Assembly (NCBI RefSeq): GCF_016786215.1
Contig: NZ_JADOBG010000008.1
Span: forward strand, 1-64,000
Source: Legionella bononiensis
Lineage (GTDB): Bacteria > Pseudomonadota > Gammaproteobacteria > Legionellales > Legionellaceae
Direction: 5' to 3'
Length of the DNA stretch: 64,000 nt
Below the pieces are notes generated by a model. The model searched no databases. It was not told the origin of the DNA and saw only the letters and a program-made list of their open reading frames with translations. Below are positions 1 to 9,173 of this stretch, in pieces; the first letter of the stretch is position 1, and each line of letters starts with the position of its first letter. The translations under genes were made by a program, and so were the position numbers.

Positions 1-289
1 ACTACCGTCATCCCAAGTGAAAGGAGGGATCTCCTGAATGTGGCAGGAAAACGAGTACAACACCACTTTAATGGAGATCCTTCCTTTCATTCAGGATGAC
101 GCCTTAGAGTTTGGTAAAACTACCGTCATCCCGAGTGAAAGGAGGGATCTCCTGAATGTGGCAGGAAAACGAGTACAACACCACTTTAATGGAGATCCTT
201 CCTTTCATTCAGGATAACGCTTTAGAGTTTGGTAAAACTACCGTCATCCCGAGTGAAAGGAGGGATCTCCTGAATGTGGCAGGAAAACG
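1..289. repeat. 118-bp tandem palindromic repeats (about 2.5 units)
   Basis: Units begin at 1, 119 and 237, each starting ACTACCGTCATCCC; the third stops near 289, just after the shared GGCAGGAAAACGA, and the first may continue upstream of the window. Each unit is itself an inverted repeat: the arm CGTCATCCCGAGTGAAAGG...GGATCTCC pairs with GGAGATCC...CATTCAGGATGACG with about three mismatches over 29 bp, so a transcript would fold into a long hairpin. Relatives occur at 5260-5416 and 6383-6462, with half-copies beside the DUF559 element near 41005 and 41695. A 61-codon open frame through the repeat is not believable as a gene. The repeat lies immediately after the relA stop codon and may act as a transcription end or RNA-processing site (inference). 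Confidence 0.9.
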
Positions 290-309
290 ATTAACGTTAT
301 ATCCCATTC

Positions 310-2514
310 TTATAATTGACGTCTGGCCTCCAGAACATTAGGAATTTGCTCCAGTTTAGCCAAAAGCCTTGATAAGCTGTTTAACCCATCTATTTCCACT
401 GTCAACGTAATATAAGCCATGTTTTCGTGCTTGTTTGTACTTGTTTGCAAAGAATAGACATGCGCTTTTTCGTTGGAGAGTAATGAGGTAACATCTTTCA
501 ATAATTCTGATCGATCAAAGGCTTTAATCAACACATCAACAACATAATTTTCACGGGTAGAAGTTCCCCAGCTCACTTGTAAGAATCGTTGTTTCTGCTT
601 CTCGCTGGCATGAATAATATTAGGACAATCTTTGCGATGAATGGATACTCCACGTCCTATAGTAATATAACCCATAACTTCATCACCCGGCACAGGTTGA
701 CAGCATCGAGCCATAAAAGTCAGTAGATTGCCCACACCTTCTATGCGTAAATCACTTCCTGTTACTTCGGGCTTATGGTGCTGTTTGGCAAATTTAATAA
801 TATTGTTCTCGGAGGTTTCAGGAGGGGCTAATCGATTGACAATTTGCCCTATCTTGATATCGCCCCGACCGAGACTGGCATAGAGATCATCTGTTTTTTT
901 GTAATTGAGAGCGACTGCCACTTCATTAAGTTTATCCGATTTTATGCCAAGAGATTTCAATTCCTTATCTAACAACTCACGACCATCTTGCACATTGTCA
1001 TCATAATCCTGCATTTTGAACCAGTGCAGCACTTTTGCTTTTGCTCTGGCTGTTTTTAAATAATTAAGATGCGGATTTATCCAGTCCCTTGAAGGTTTAA
1101 TTTCCTTACCAGTCAACACTTCGACTTTGTCATCAGTTTTCAGCTGATAAGTCAAAGGAACGATATGCCCATTAATTTTAGCGCCTCGACATCGGTGACC
1201 CAAATCACTATGGACATGATATGCAAAATCCAATGGAGTAACTCCTTGCTGCAAATCGAGTACATCCCCGTCTGGCGTAAACACATAAACCCTGTCTTCA
1301 AGAAACTCGGTAGCAATATGTTCTGAAACACCTTTGTTGGCAGCCATTTCCTGATGCCATGCCAATACATCGCGTAGCCATTCAATTTTTCTCTCATGAC
1401 TTTCTTTCTGCTGTACGCCGCCCTCTTTATATTTCCAATGAGCAGCAACCCCCATTTCAGCCAAATCATGCATGTGGAACGTTCTGATTTGTACCTCAAA
1501 AACTCGACCTTCTGGCCCTTCAACCGCAGTATGCAGGGATTGATATCCGTTGGGTTTAGGATTAAAAATATAATCATCAAATTCAGCGGGAATTTGTTTC
1601 CACAAAGTATGTACCATTCCCAGAACTTCATAACATTGAGCTTCGGTATCGACTAAAACACGGACAGCGGTCGCATCATAAATCTCATCAAGAGATACGT
1701 TTTTCCTCTGCATTTTTTTATAAATGCTATGAATGTGTTTGGATCGGCCATAAACGGCGAAATGATGGGCGCCAGTAGCTTTAATCTGAGCATTGAGTTG
1801 TTCCACAATCATATTAACGAAATTATCTCTATCCAACCTTTTGGCTTTAAGCCCTTTTGCTATGGATTTATACTCGTCAGGATGGAGATAACGGAATGCC
1901 AGATCTTCCATTTCCCATTTTATGGCCCCTATTCCCAATCGGTTGGCAAGGGGGGCGTAAATTTCCATAGCTTCTGTTGCAAGCTGTTTGCGTACAACTT
2001 CTGATAAATGACCTGCAGTTCGTAAAACACATAAACGTTCCGCAAGTTTAATCAGTACAACCCGTACATCATCAACCATGGCCAACAGCATTTTTCGAAT
2101 ATTATCGATCTGATTTTTGTTTTGCGGATATTTATTCAGGGCCTGAAAATTATTCATGGCGCCCATTTTTTCAATGCCTTTAACCAATTTTGCTATGTTA
2201 TGGCCTAATTGCTCCTCAACATCGTCATTTGATAAATCAGAATAATGAACGTTTTCAAATATTATTGCCGCAGCAAGTGTTTCTTGATCTACTTCTAGAT
2301 CTGCAAGTAAATCGGCCATGGACAGACCTTGCTGCAGACAAGACTGCCCTGTTTCTGTAGCGTGATCCTGGCCAGCAAGTTGACTTAAAGTACAGGCATT
2401 ACGAATGAGTTCAAGATCTTCCAAATACCCTTTGGAACTAAGCTGATGCAGCCACATTTCAACGTCAATGCTTCCATCTGGTAACAGTGGCGTAGTATCT
2501 TTTACTCTAACCAT
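310..2514 (-). CDS. relA: GTP pyrophosphokinase RelA (ppGpp synthetase I)
   Basis: Makes (p)ppGpp from ATP and GTP/GDP on ribosomes holding uncharged tRNA; in Legionella ppGpp drives the switch to the transmissive phase (known). The 734-residue length is typical of RelA. Domains in order: a degenerate HD hydrolase domain (about 30-200), where the usual HD...ED motif is replaced by FENVHYSD (86-93), so hydrolysis should be lost and this is RelA rather than SpoT; the synthetase domain with YGRSKHIHSIYKK (255-267) and EFDDYI (311-316), the latter like the ExDD motif of monofunctional RelA; a TGS domain (about 408-469, starting VYVFTPDGDV); and a C-terminal Cys/zinc-finger and ACT region (about 600-734, including MARCCQPVPGD). 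It starts 5 bp after the rlmD stop, so the two genes are probably co-transcribed. The gene is followed by the palindromic repeats at 1-289. Confidence 0.97.
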   Translation of the reverse strand: MVRVKDTTPLLPDGSIDVEMWLHQLSSKGYLEDLELIRNACTLSQLAGQDHATETGQSCLQQGLSMADLLADLEVDQETLAAAIIFENVHYSDLSNDDVEEQLGHNIAKLVKGIEKMGAMNNFQALNKYPQNKNQIDNIRKMLLAMVDDVRVVLIKLAERLCVLRTAGHLSEVVRKQLATEAMEIYAPLANRLGIGAIKWEMEDLAFRYLHPDEYKSIAKGLKAKRLDRDNFVNMIVEQLNAQIKATGAHHFAVYGRSKHIHSIYKKMQRKNVSLDEIYDATAVRVLVDTEAQCYEVLGMVHTLWKQIPAEFDDYIFNPKPNGYQSLHTAVEGPEGRVFEVQIRTFHMHDLAEMGVAAHWKYKEGGVQQKESHERKIEWLRDVLAWHQEMAANKGVSEHIATEFLEDRVYVFTPDGDVLDLQQGVTPLDFAYHVHSDLGHRCRGAKINGHIVPLTYQLKTDDKVEVLTGKEIKPSRDWINPHLNYLKTARAKAKVLHWFKMQDYDDNVQDGRELLDKELKSLGIKSDKLNEVAVALNYKKTDDLYASLGRGDIKIGQIVNRLAPPETSENNIIKFAKQHHKPEVTGSDLRIEGVGNLLTFMARCCQPVPGDEVMGYITIGRGVSIHRKDCPNIIHASEKQKQRFLQVSWGTSTRENYVVDVLIKAFDRSELLKDVTSLLSNEKAHVYSLQTSTNKHENMAYITLTVEIDGLNSLSRLLAKLEQIPNVLEARRQL

Positions 2515-2519
2515 GAAAT

Positions 2520-3854
2520 TTATCCTTTTTCAAACAAGGCTATAGATTCAACATGCGCAGTATGCGGAAACATGTCCATCACACCTGCTTTAATCAATAC
2601 ATAACCTTTTTGATTTACAAGTACATCGGTATCTCTGGCTAATGTTACGGGATTACACGATACATAAACAATACGCTCGGGATTAATGGAATCAATTTGT
2701 TTTACAATTTCCAATGCCCCTGAACGAGGAGGGTCAATCAGTATTTTGTTGACTGATTGATGCGTCAGATTATTGACCTCCATGATATCGTCTAAATTTG
2801 CCGCATAAAATTCCACATTGGGCAGGCCATTCGCCTTGGCATTCATATAAGCACGATCAACCATGGTTTTACTGCCTTCAACACCAATAACCTTCGAACA
2901 GAATTTTGCCATAGGTAAGGAAAAATTTCCTAACCCACAAAATAAGTCTAGCACTTTATCAGAACTTTTCAGATCCATAAGTTGTAATGCCAGGGACACC
3001 ATCTTTCTATTCAGTTCCGCATTGACCTGCGTAAAATCAGTCGGATGAAATTGAAAATTAATGTCGTATTCAGGTAATTGATAGGTTAAATACTCACTGG
3101 CCTTTTCTGGATAATAACAATATACAGTGTCAGGACCACCAGGTTGCAGAAATATTTTATAATGGTGACGTTCCGCGAACTGCTGGATCTTCAGTTCATC
3201 ACTGGGATTGAGGGGTGACAAATTGCGAAAGATCAATGCTATTTCAGTATCTCCAGCTGCAACTTCAATTTGAGCAATGCAATGTTTATCTTCCATCGAA
3301 TCAATTAAATTCCTCAAAGGTATAATATCCGCATCCACTTTGGCATTTAAAACTGGGCATTGAGTAATTTCAGTGATGTATCTGGGGTTGTTTCGCTCCC
3401 TGAATCCAACTAGCGCAGACTGTTTCTTTTCAACAAAACGAACACTCAGGCGCGCTTTATTTCTGTAATTCCAGTGGGAGCTCGTTAATGGAGGCAATAT
3501 AGTTTGAGCACTGGTATGCCCAAATCGGGTTAATAAGTCCAATAACTGATCCTGTTTAAAATGAATTTGTTCTTGTTCACTCATATGTTGTAAAGAACAG
3601 CCTCCACATAAATGATAATGAGGGCATTTAGGATCAACACGTAAAGGAGAGGGTTCAATAATTGAGATCAACCGCCCTTCATCGAAATCTTTTTTTACTC
3701 GAGTATATTGAAATTCAATCTGCTCGTCTGGCAGCGCACCAGGAATAAACGTAGCTTTACCATCAATACGCGCTACACCTTTTCCATCATGGCTTAAATT
3801 AACAATCTGCGCTCTTTGCGGGGTGGGATCCGGCCTGGATTTAACTCTTTTCAT
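2520..3854 (-). CDS. rlmD: 23S rRNA (uracil-5-)-methyltransferase RlmD
   Basis: SAM-dependent enzyme that methylates C5 of U1939 (E. coli numbering) in 23S rRNA; formerly RumA. Length 444 residues, normal for the family. An N-terminal TRAM domain (about 10-65) is followed by the cysteines that bind the [4Fe-4S] cluster: C77, C83 and C86 in [10 protein letters not shown], plus C166. The methyltransferase fold carries the SAM loop [10 protein letters not shown] (302-311), the DPPRSG motif (374-379) and the catalytic nucleophile in [11 protein letters not shown] (C400). All key residues are present. It is the first gene of the rlmD-relA pair and is divergent from the phospholipase gene at 3977, with about 120 bp of AT-rich promoter DNA between them. 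Confidence 0.97.
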   Translation of the reverse strand: MKRVKSRPDPTPQRAQIVNLSHDGKGVARIDGKATFIPGALPDEQIEFQYTRVKKDFDEGRLISIIEPSPLRVDPKCPHYHLCGGCSLQHMSEQEQIHFKQDQLLDLLTRFGHTSAQTILPPLTSSHWNYRNKARLSVRFVEKKQSALVGFRERNNPRYITEITQCPVLNAKVDADIIPLRNLIDSMEDKHCIAQIEVAAGDTEIALIFRNLSPLNPSDELKIQQFAERHHYKIFLQPGGPDTVYCYYPEKASEYLTYQLPEYDINFQFHPTDFTQVNAELNRKMVSLALQLMDLKSSDKVLDLFCGLGNFSLPMAKFCSKVIGVEGSKTMVDRAYMNAKANGLPNVEFYAANLDDIMEVNNLTHQSVNKILIDPPRSGALEIVKQIDSINPERIVYVSCNPVTLARDTDVLVNQKGYVLIKAGVMDMFPHTAHVESIALFEKG

Positions 3855-3976
3855 GGAAATAATCTCATTAAATTATCACATTATACAAATATTGTGCTAT
3901 TTATTAATATGCTGCATGGATGCAAAACACGAAATAAATGTTTATAAATTTAACATCTTAATCAAGGGAATGCATA

Positions 3977-5230
3977 ATGTTGAAGAATATCACACGAGCT
4001 TTACCTTTGTCATTGTTGGTTGCTGTACAGATTCATGCTAATAATGCCCCTAATAACATGTATTTAACACCAAAAACTCCTGCACAGCTTATGGAACAAT
4101 ATGGGCCTGGCTTTGCCAGTCTGGAGCACAAAAATTTAGGAGACCTTGTACGATTGCACCTCTCTTCAGCACATTCATCAGGTGAGACAATTAAGCTAGC
4201 ACTGCCTAACGGATTAAAGCTGAGTTATGGAGAAATTGTAATGTATGCTGGGGATATGTTTGGTGATCCAAACAAAACAATTTCCAGTTGTGCCGAACAA
4301 GATAGGCTTTCCTGCTTTCAGGCTCAATTTGAGGCTATGGGAATTAAAGGTACATTAACGGATAAACGTTGTTCTAATCCAGTAAATCAAGCCAATAATA
4401 TTGGTAACTACATGAATGAAATTGAAAAAAAGCTCGAGTTATCGCGACAAAATGGACAAAGTGATTGGGATTTTTATGATAAAGAAGATGTGGCCATTAC
4501 CAAAAAACTAAATAGACTGACCTGCGGCGGATCTGTTATTAGTTCATTCATTCCCTTTGGTACCTATATCAAACTGGCTGAGGTCAATTATGATCATTTT
4601 GCACCTGATTCCTTAATTGCCTATAAAACAGGCCACAGATATGCATTGGAAACTGCGCTAAAAGGATTTGCAAAAAAAGAAGCTGGGCAAACGGAGGAAG
4701 CTGAACAGTTACTTGCTCTGGCCTATGCACAAAATGCTTTTGCCAATCATTATCTCACCGACTCATTCTCTGCAGGTCACATGAGAACACCAAGACGTGC
4801 AATATCCGACAAAATCCACTTACCGGCATCATTAAATCTTCTCATTGCCAACTTGATGCATAATGAGGACAATCTGCATGGTTTAAACGTGGTAAATGCT
4901 GAAGGTACTAGCTGGATAGCTTATGGTGATGGGAATTTATACAAGCCAGAAGCTGAAATGCAGAGAGCGGTTCTTCTTGATGCCATGCAACGATCAGCTG
5001 ACGGTATTTATACTACGTTCATTACTGGAGTAATACCCGACAATTATCCAGAAATGAGCTTATTTCCTGACTATGCTTCAATTGATCAGTTAAATCAAAC
5101 TGCGCCACTGTTTAAAGTAGAGAATGGAGCGCTATTGAAACGGGTTAAAAATAATGATTATTATGATCACCACTGGACAAAGTACTGGAGCGGTTTCTTT
5201 ACTCTATTGGAGTTTCAAATAACCCATTAA
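3977..5230 (+). CDS. Secreted phospholipase C, PlcA/PlcB-like family
   Basis: 417 residues with a cleavable signal peptide (basic start, hydrophobic 8-18, likely cut after about residue 21), so export to the periplasm and probably type II secretion is expected. The motif HYLTDSFSAGHMRTPR (258-273) has the H-x3-D-x5-H metal-ligand pattern of the zinc-dependent phospholipase C/P1 nuclease fold and is typical of the Legionella/Pseudomonas fluorescens PLC group. Conserved YAGDMFGDP (90-98) and DHFAP are further family features. Cysteines (105, 113, 132, 183) could form disulfides. The rlmD-relA-plc arrangement resembles the L. pneumophila plcB locus, so this is probably the PlcB orthologue, but I cannot confirm orthology. 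It hydrolyses phosphatidylcholine or phosphatidylglycerol (family knowledge). Confidence 0.88.
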   Translation: MLKNITRALPLSLLVAVQIHANNAPNNMYLTPKTPAQLMEQYGPGFASLEHKNLGDLVRLHLSSAHSSGETIKLALPNGLKLSYGEIVMYAGDMFGDPNKTISSCAEQDRLSCFQAQFEAMGIKGTLTDKRCSNPVNQANNIGNYMNEIEKKLELSRQNGQSDWDFYDKEDVAITKKLNRLTCGGSVISSFIPFGTYIKLAEVNYDHFAPDSLIAYKTGHRYALETALKGFAKKEAGQTEEAEQLLALAYAQNAFANHYLTDSFSAGHMRTPRRAISDKIHLPASLNLLIANLMHNEDNLHGLNVVNAEGTSWIAYGDGNLYKPEAEMQRAVLLDAMQRSADGIYTTFITGVIPDNYPEMSLFPDYASIDQLNQTAPLFKVENGALLKRVKNNDYYDHHWTKYWSGFFTLLEFQITH

Positions 5231-5474
5231 ATTTCGAGATACATCATCTCGAACGTTGTGAAAGATCTCCTGAAACCGACATAGTGCCTGCATTTGGAGA
5301 TCCTTCACTACGTTCAGGATGACGAAAGTCAATCGTCATCCCGAGTGTAAAGAGGGATCTCCTGAGCGTGGTACGGTGCCTGCATTTGGAGATCCTTCAC
5401 TGCGTTCACGATGACAAAATTTCAGAGAAATTTGCCTCAACCATGAAGATTTCCGTAAGTACTGTCTTATTGTG
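5231..5474. repeat. Dispersed palindromic repeats between convergent genes
   Basis: One and a half copies of the GTCATCCCGAG...GGATCTCC / GGAGATCC...GGATGACG family lie between the stops of the phospholipase (plus) and the EEP lipoprotein (minus). The fuller copy is at about 5332-5416; a partial one is at 5260-5325. Both contain GTGCCTGCATTTGGAGATCC. The position between convergent genes suits a bidirectional terminator (inference). No gene is seen. Confidence 0.75.
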
Positions 5475-6302
5475 TTACGTGACCCGCTTTAAATCCACGG
5501 CAAGTGGGAAATGATCCGAATCGCCAGCATAGTAAACCTGTGCATTGGTCTCAACAAAGGAGTGATCGTAAAATATATGATCTAATTGTTGTTGTACCGT
5601 AAACAGACCAAAACTCCATCGCCAGGTACTTTTCTTCCTCCCCTGTTTAAACTGTACATCAGTAAATCCATGCTGATTAAGAAACTGTGTCACTAATCCA
5701 TGATCACCTTCATTGAAATCACCAGCAATTACAGTAGGTATACTGGGACGGAGGAATTGATAATAAAACTCCATCTCCTGTTCCCTGATACCAGGAGTTG
5801 AAAAATACGCACTCAAATTAAAGTTCAAGTTGTCTTTACTGATTAATGGGGGCGTTAAATGCAGATTTGCAATTTGCACCAGCCCATAAGGACTAGCAAC
5901 ATCAAATATCCATCCCGGATGCCAACCTACGGCCGAATGTGTGTATTCTTGATTACTTACAGGGTATTTGGTCAATACAGCAAGCCCACCACCATCATCT
6001 TTGGGTTTAAATAATTGATAGGGATAAAGTTCTGACAGGTGTTCTTGAAAATAATTTTTCCAAAAAAGTGTTGCTTCCTGCAATAAAACAATGTCCCCAT
6101 CCAGTAGTTTTATTGCATCTGCCGTTTTCTGAGGTGAAGTAATCAGCCAGGTACTTTTACCCCAGTTAATATTATAAGTTACAATTCGCAGATTATTTTT
6201 ATTTTTTTTATAAACACGGTCATTGCCCATAAATTTTGCAGAACATGAGGGCAAAATTAGAAGAATGATAAAAATGCGAAACCAATTTCCCCAATAGACC
6301 AT
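5475..6302 (-). CDS. Endonuclease/exonuclease/phosphatase (EEP) family lipoprotein
   Basis: 275 residues. The N-terminus is a lipoprotein signal: hydrophobic 8-17 then lipobox LPSC with the acylated Cys at 20, so the protein should sit in a membrane facing the periplasm or be exported. EEP-fold motifs appear in order: TYNINWG (42-48), LLQEA with metal-binding E76, GDFNEGDHG (194-202), LDHIFYD (240-246) and DSDHFPLAVDL (261-271) with the catalytic Asp-His. The family includes DNases, sphingomyelinases and inositol phosphatases; substrate cannot be chosen from sequence. The start is supported by an AAGGA about 10 bp upstream. It converges with the phospholipase gene, so a lipid or nucleotide scavenging role is possible (inference). 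Confidence 0.88.
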   Translation of the reverse strand: MVYWGNWFRIFIILLILPSCSAKFMGNDRVYKKNKNNLRIVTYNINWGKSTWLITSPQKTADAIKLLDGDIVLLQEATLFWKNYFQEHLSELYPYQLFKPKDDGGGLAVLTKYPVSNQEYTHSAVGWHPGWIFDVASPYGLVQIANLHLTPPLISKDNLNFNLSAYFSTPGIREQEMEFYYQFLRPSIPTVIAGDFNEGDHGLVTQFLNQHGFTDVQFKQGRKKSTWRWSFGLFTVQQQLDHIFYDHSFVETNAQVYYAGDSDHFPLAVDLKRVT

Positions 6303-6484
6303 CCTTAATCCTTAATTTTTATAACTCAATACATCTCGAATTTCTATAAACATTAGAACATGTGGAAGTAATAAAAATCAATTCTCAACAATCCCGAGTA
6401 ACGAGATCCAAATGCAGGCATTGTGCCACCATCAGGAGATCCCTCATTGCATTCGGGATGACGTTTCATCAGTTGCTACTTATT
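6303..6484. repeat. AT-rich intergenic DNA with one palindromic repeat
   Basis: About 6383-6462 holds a further diverged member of the ATCCCGAG...GAGATCC / GGAGATCCC...GGGATGACG family, oriented with GTGCCACCATCAGGAGATCC in the loop side. It lies upstream of the EEP lipoprotein start and downstream of the repeat field. No gene is seen. Confidence 0.6.
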
Positions 6485-6990
6485 CAATTATAAATTTCAA
6501 ATGTTATCCAGATCTCGCTAGAATCGCCTTCTCCCTCAGGGAGAAGGTGCCGACAGGCGGATGAGGGGATCTTAAAACCCTTGAAACTAACAAATAAAAA
6601 AACGTAACCCAACCAACAATGGATTAAATCCATGCAATTACTTGATAAAGCAAAAAACCTTCGAAATAACAGCACCTGCATGGGGGAGAAGGCCATTCTG
6701 GCAAGATCTCAATAACGTTTGAACTAGTCGACACCTTCTCCCTGAGGGAGAAGGCCATTCTGGCAAGATCTCAATAACGTTTGAACTAGTCGACACCTTC
6801 TCCCTGAGGGAGAAGGTCATTCTGGCAAGATCTCAATAACGTCTGAACTAGTCGACACCTTCTCCCTGAGGGAGAAGGCCATTCTGGCAAGATCTCAATA
6901 ACGTTTGAACTAGTCGGCACCTTCTCCCTGATGGAGAAGGCCATTTTAGTAAGATCTCAATAACGTTTGAAATTGAACATTGAACATTGC
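6485..6990. mobile_element. Broken DUF559 element with 62-bp tandem expansion
   Basis: The left end (about 6500-6571) has CTCAGGGAGAAGGTGCCGAC then AGGCGGATGAGGGGATC, matching the terminal repeat of the intact DUF559 element at 41050-41650. Next come sequences homologous to its 5' untranslated region (ACCCAACCAACAATGGATTAA) and the first 17 codons of the DUF559 gene. The coding region then jumps directly into the right terminal repeat (GGGAGAAGGCCATTCTGG). The right end has been amplified as 62-bp tandem units beginning at 6690, 6752, 6814 and 6876, plus a partial unit at 6938, each containing GATCTCAATAACGTTTGAAC. It ends with TTGAAATTGAACATTGAACA, as in the intact element. This looks like internal deletion followed by slippage. 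Confidence 0.8.
6632..6682 (+). pseudogene. DUF559 gene fragment (first 17 codons)
   Basis: Translation MQLLDKAKNLRNNSTCM matches the start of the DUF559 protein encoded at 41148-41492 (MELLDKAKSLRKNSTCM). In this copy an in-frame TAA lies 10 codons before the ATG, which shows that the ATG, not an upstream TTG, is the natural start in both copies. All of the nuclease core is missing. Confidence 0.85.
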
Positions 6991-7181
6991 GTCTAAAAAG
7001 CTTAAGGCGAGTTACTTCTATTTGAGTGTTACCTGTCTACCCGGTTTGCACCAACCGTTCCCTTCTCCCTATTAAGGGAGAAGGGTTGGGGATGAGGGTT
7101 ACTGATCAACGAGCATAAGTTAGGTCCCGACTCATAACCTTCTGGCTATGGGTATAGAACCGCAAACCTACCTGTTTTCTC
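6991..7181. other. Intergenic DNA with a G/C hairpin
   Basis: Contains the inverted repeat CCCTTCTCCCT / AGGGAGAAGGG at 7060-7085 followed by TTGGGGATGAGGGTT, another relative of the element-end sequences. It lies just after the LRR gene stop (minus strand) and could end its transcript. No gene is seen. Confidence 0.5.
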
Positions 7182-8930
7182 TTAATTACCCAGATTTAGA
7201 GCAGGTACCACATGAGTACTATTGCTTGATGGTTTTGCTGAATCACTCTGCTGGAACATCACAGGAATAGCCAGTGATGGTACTACTGTTTTTTCCTTTT
7301 TACGTTCAACAGGGGCATGTTTCTCCAGTTCAGCGATACGCGCCTGTGCCCGTTTAAGCTCCGTTTTTAGTTTTTGATTTTCCAATTCCAACTCTTTTAA
7401 CTTGTGTTCTGGATTTACAACCCGATCTTCTGAGCTCGATATTGAAACTCCTGTATTTACTAATGCATTTGACACTGGAGGCTCATCCGCGGGAGCGATT
7501 GACGGTTGCAATTTAGCTTGTGCCAGTTTTAATTCCTCCCTTTTCGCCTCTTCTTTTGCTTCTTTTTTAGCCTCAATCTGTTTGTTCAGTTGAGCTTGCA
7601 ACTTTGGAAGAGGCAACTGATTAATCTTCTGTATGCTTCGCGATCCCTGTTTTTCCTGAGGAATCAAGGTTAACATCATCTTTTCAGTTAAGCCGGTATT
7701 TTCCAATCTGATGCTTTTAAGAGCTGGTGCTGTCCGAATTGCTTCCAATAAATCAACCATTCGTGATTTTGCATCCCGCAATGTATTTTTTCTTTTATCT
7801 CTCAACTGCTGTTGTAGTAACTCATTTCGTGGAGAATTGGGAACTTGCGGAGCATTGATATCTTGTGGAGATGTGAGAGCCCGCGGAGAAGTGAGAGCCT
7901 TACGATAACCACTTACTGGTTTTGAAAATAAAGCCATGGTTCTTACATCAAGCTCACACATTATCGGATTTTCCAGTAACGTAATTACACCGGCCTTTGT
8001 TAAGCTATTATTCGCTACTGATAAAGTCGTAGCCGCTGGAAACTGTTTAATCAGTACTTTAGCATGGCCATCATTTAATCGGCACTGAGCTAAATTAAGT
8101 GTTCTTATTGTATGATTGGGTTTAATATCGCCAAAATCCCAATCCAATTTGAGTCCTGGATTAAAACTTAAATCCACTTTGTACAAATTCATTCGAGCAA
8201 TGGATTTCAGACCGTCCAAACTGATACCGCATCCATCAGCATAAAGAGTTCTCAGATCTTTAAATACCCTCAATTTTTCAATACCTTCATTACCAATGCC
8301 GGTATTTTGGCTCACATCCAGTGTCACTAAAGCAAGACATTGTTGCAAATCATCAATTCCAATATGAGTGATGTTGTTTTTACGCAAATTGAGGTAGGTT
8401 AATTTTTTTAATTTGGATGATTCCTTGCCAAAAAACATCATATCAGAATCAGTGACACTACAGTCTTTTAGAGAAAGGTGTTTCAATTCTGCTGCTCTTA
8501 AATGTAAAGTATGCAACACATAATGTGTATCAAGAGCATTATTATAATCCAAATGGAGTGATACCAATTTTGAATTAAATACGGGTCGCTTTAACACATT
8601 ATTATTTAGCGATAAATGCGTTATATGCTCCAGCTTAATCAATAACTGACTGTCTTTATCAGTAATATTACAGTCATTAAGTTTCAATTTTTGAACATTA
8701 GGCAAAGCGTTAAGCGCGCTTACTAAAGTCTGAAGTTGAACTGGATTAAAACGGGTGCCACTCAAATCCAAATCAGAAATTAATAAAAGACCTTTATGTT
8801 TTGGAGTTTGAAGAAGATCCAGAAACGAATCAATTTCCTTGCTACTTTTTAAAGTGAGCTTTACATTCTTAAGTTTTTTATCTGATTTACTAAAATTAAC
8901 GATAAATTGTTTCAATGAATTTTTTGGCAT
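7182..8930 (-). CDS. Leucine-rich repeat protein with C-terminal coiled coil (candidate effector)
   Basis: 582 residues from the chosen ATG at 8930, which has AGGAG 6 bp upstream; an upstream start at 9020 adds 30 residues without a better ribosome site. Residues about 40-370 hold at least eight LRRs of the ribonuclease-inhibitor style, for example LTHLSLNNNVL, LTYLNLRKNNIT, LRTLYADGCGIS and IRTLNLAQCRLND. A short repeated LTSPRALTSPQDINAPQ linker follows. The C-terminal third is charged coiled coil: a KKEAKEEAKREELKLAQAK segment and a heptad stretch KELELENQKLKTELKRAQ. No signal peptide or membrane segment is seen. Such a LRR plus coiled-coil layout is common among Legionella Dot/Icm substrates (Leg proteins); translocation is an inference. 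Confidence 0.85.
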   Translation of the reverse strand: MPKNSLKQFIVNFSKSDKKLKNVKLTLKSSKEIDSFLDLLQTPKHKGLLLISDLDLSGTRFNPVQLQTLVSALNALPNVQKLKLNDCNITDKDSQLLIKLEHITHLSLNNNVLKRPVFNSKLVSLHLDYNNALDTHYVLHTLHLRAAELKHLSLKDCSVTDSDMMFFGKESSKLKKLTYLNLRKNNITHIGIDDLQQCLALVTLDVSQNTGIGNEGIEKLRVFKDLRTLYADGCGISLDGLKSIARMNLYKVDLSFNPGLKLDWDFGDIKPNHTIRTLNLAQCRLNDGHAKVLIKQFPAATTLSVANNSLTKAGVITLLENPIMCELDVRTMALFSKPVSGYRKALTSPRALTSPQDINAPQVPNSPRNELLQQQLRDKRKNTLRDAKSRMVDLLEAIRTAPALKSIRLENTGLTEKMMLTLIPQEKQGSRSIQKINQLPLPKLQAQLNKQIEAKKEAKEEAKREELKLAQAKLQPSIAPADEPPVSNALVNTGVSISSSEDRVVNPEHKLKELELENQKLKTELKRAQARIAELEKHAPVERKKEKTVVPSLAIPVMFQQSDSAKPSSNSTHVVPALNLGN

Positions 8931-9173
8931 GAGGACTCCTGATAAAGTTAGGCAATCATTACCCACTGGCAGTCCATTAAACCTACAGAGGGACAAGTAT
9001 ATAGAATAAATTTTAAACAAACAATAGTGTTTATATTACAATTTGAACTAAATTAGCTGGTTATAGAGTGAGAAAAACGTCACAATATAAAAAAATAATT
9101 TCATAACATACACCAGATAAACTACTATCAGCTAAAACCCGGTACACCTAGACGCGAGTTTAAGAAGGACTTA

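Noticed and set aside
156..341. 61-codon plus-strand frame over the 118-bp repeats
   Set aside because: It reads through palindromic repeat DNA into the relA end; low-quality composition and no ribosome site.
1152..1631. 159-codon frame inside relA
   Set aside because: Same strand but another frame within the clearly conserved relA coding sequence.
6690..6980. Possible CRISPR array
   Set aside because: The 62-bp units are contiguous without unique spacers and derive from a DUF559 element end.
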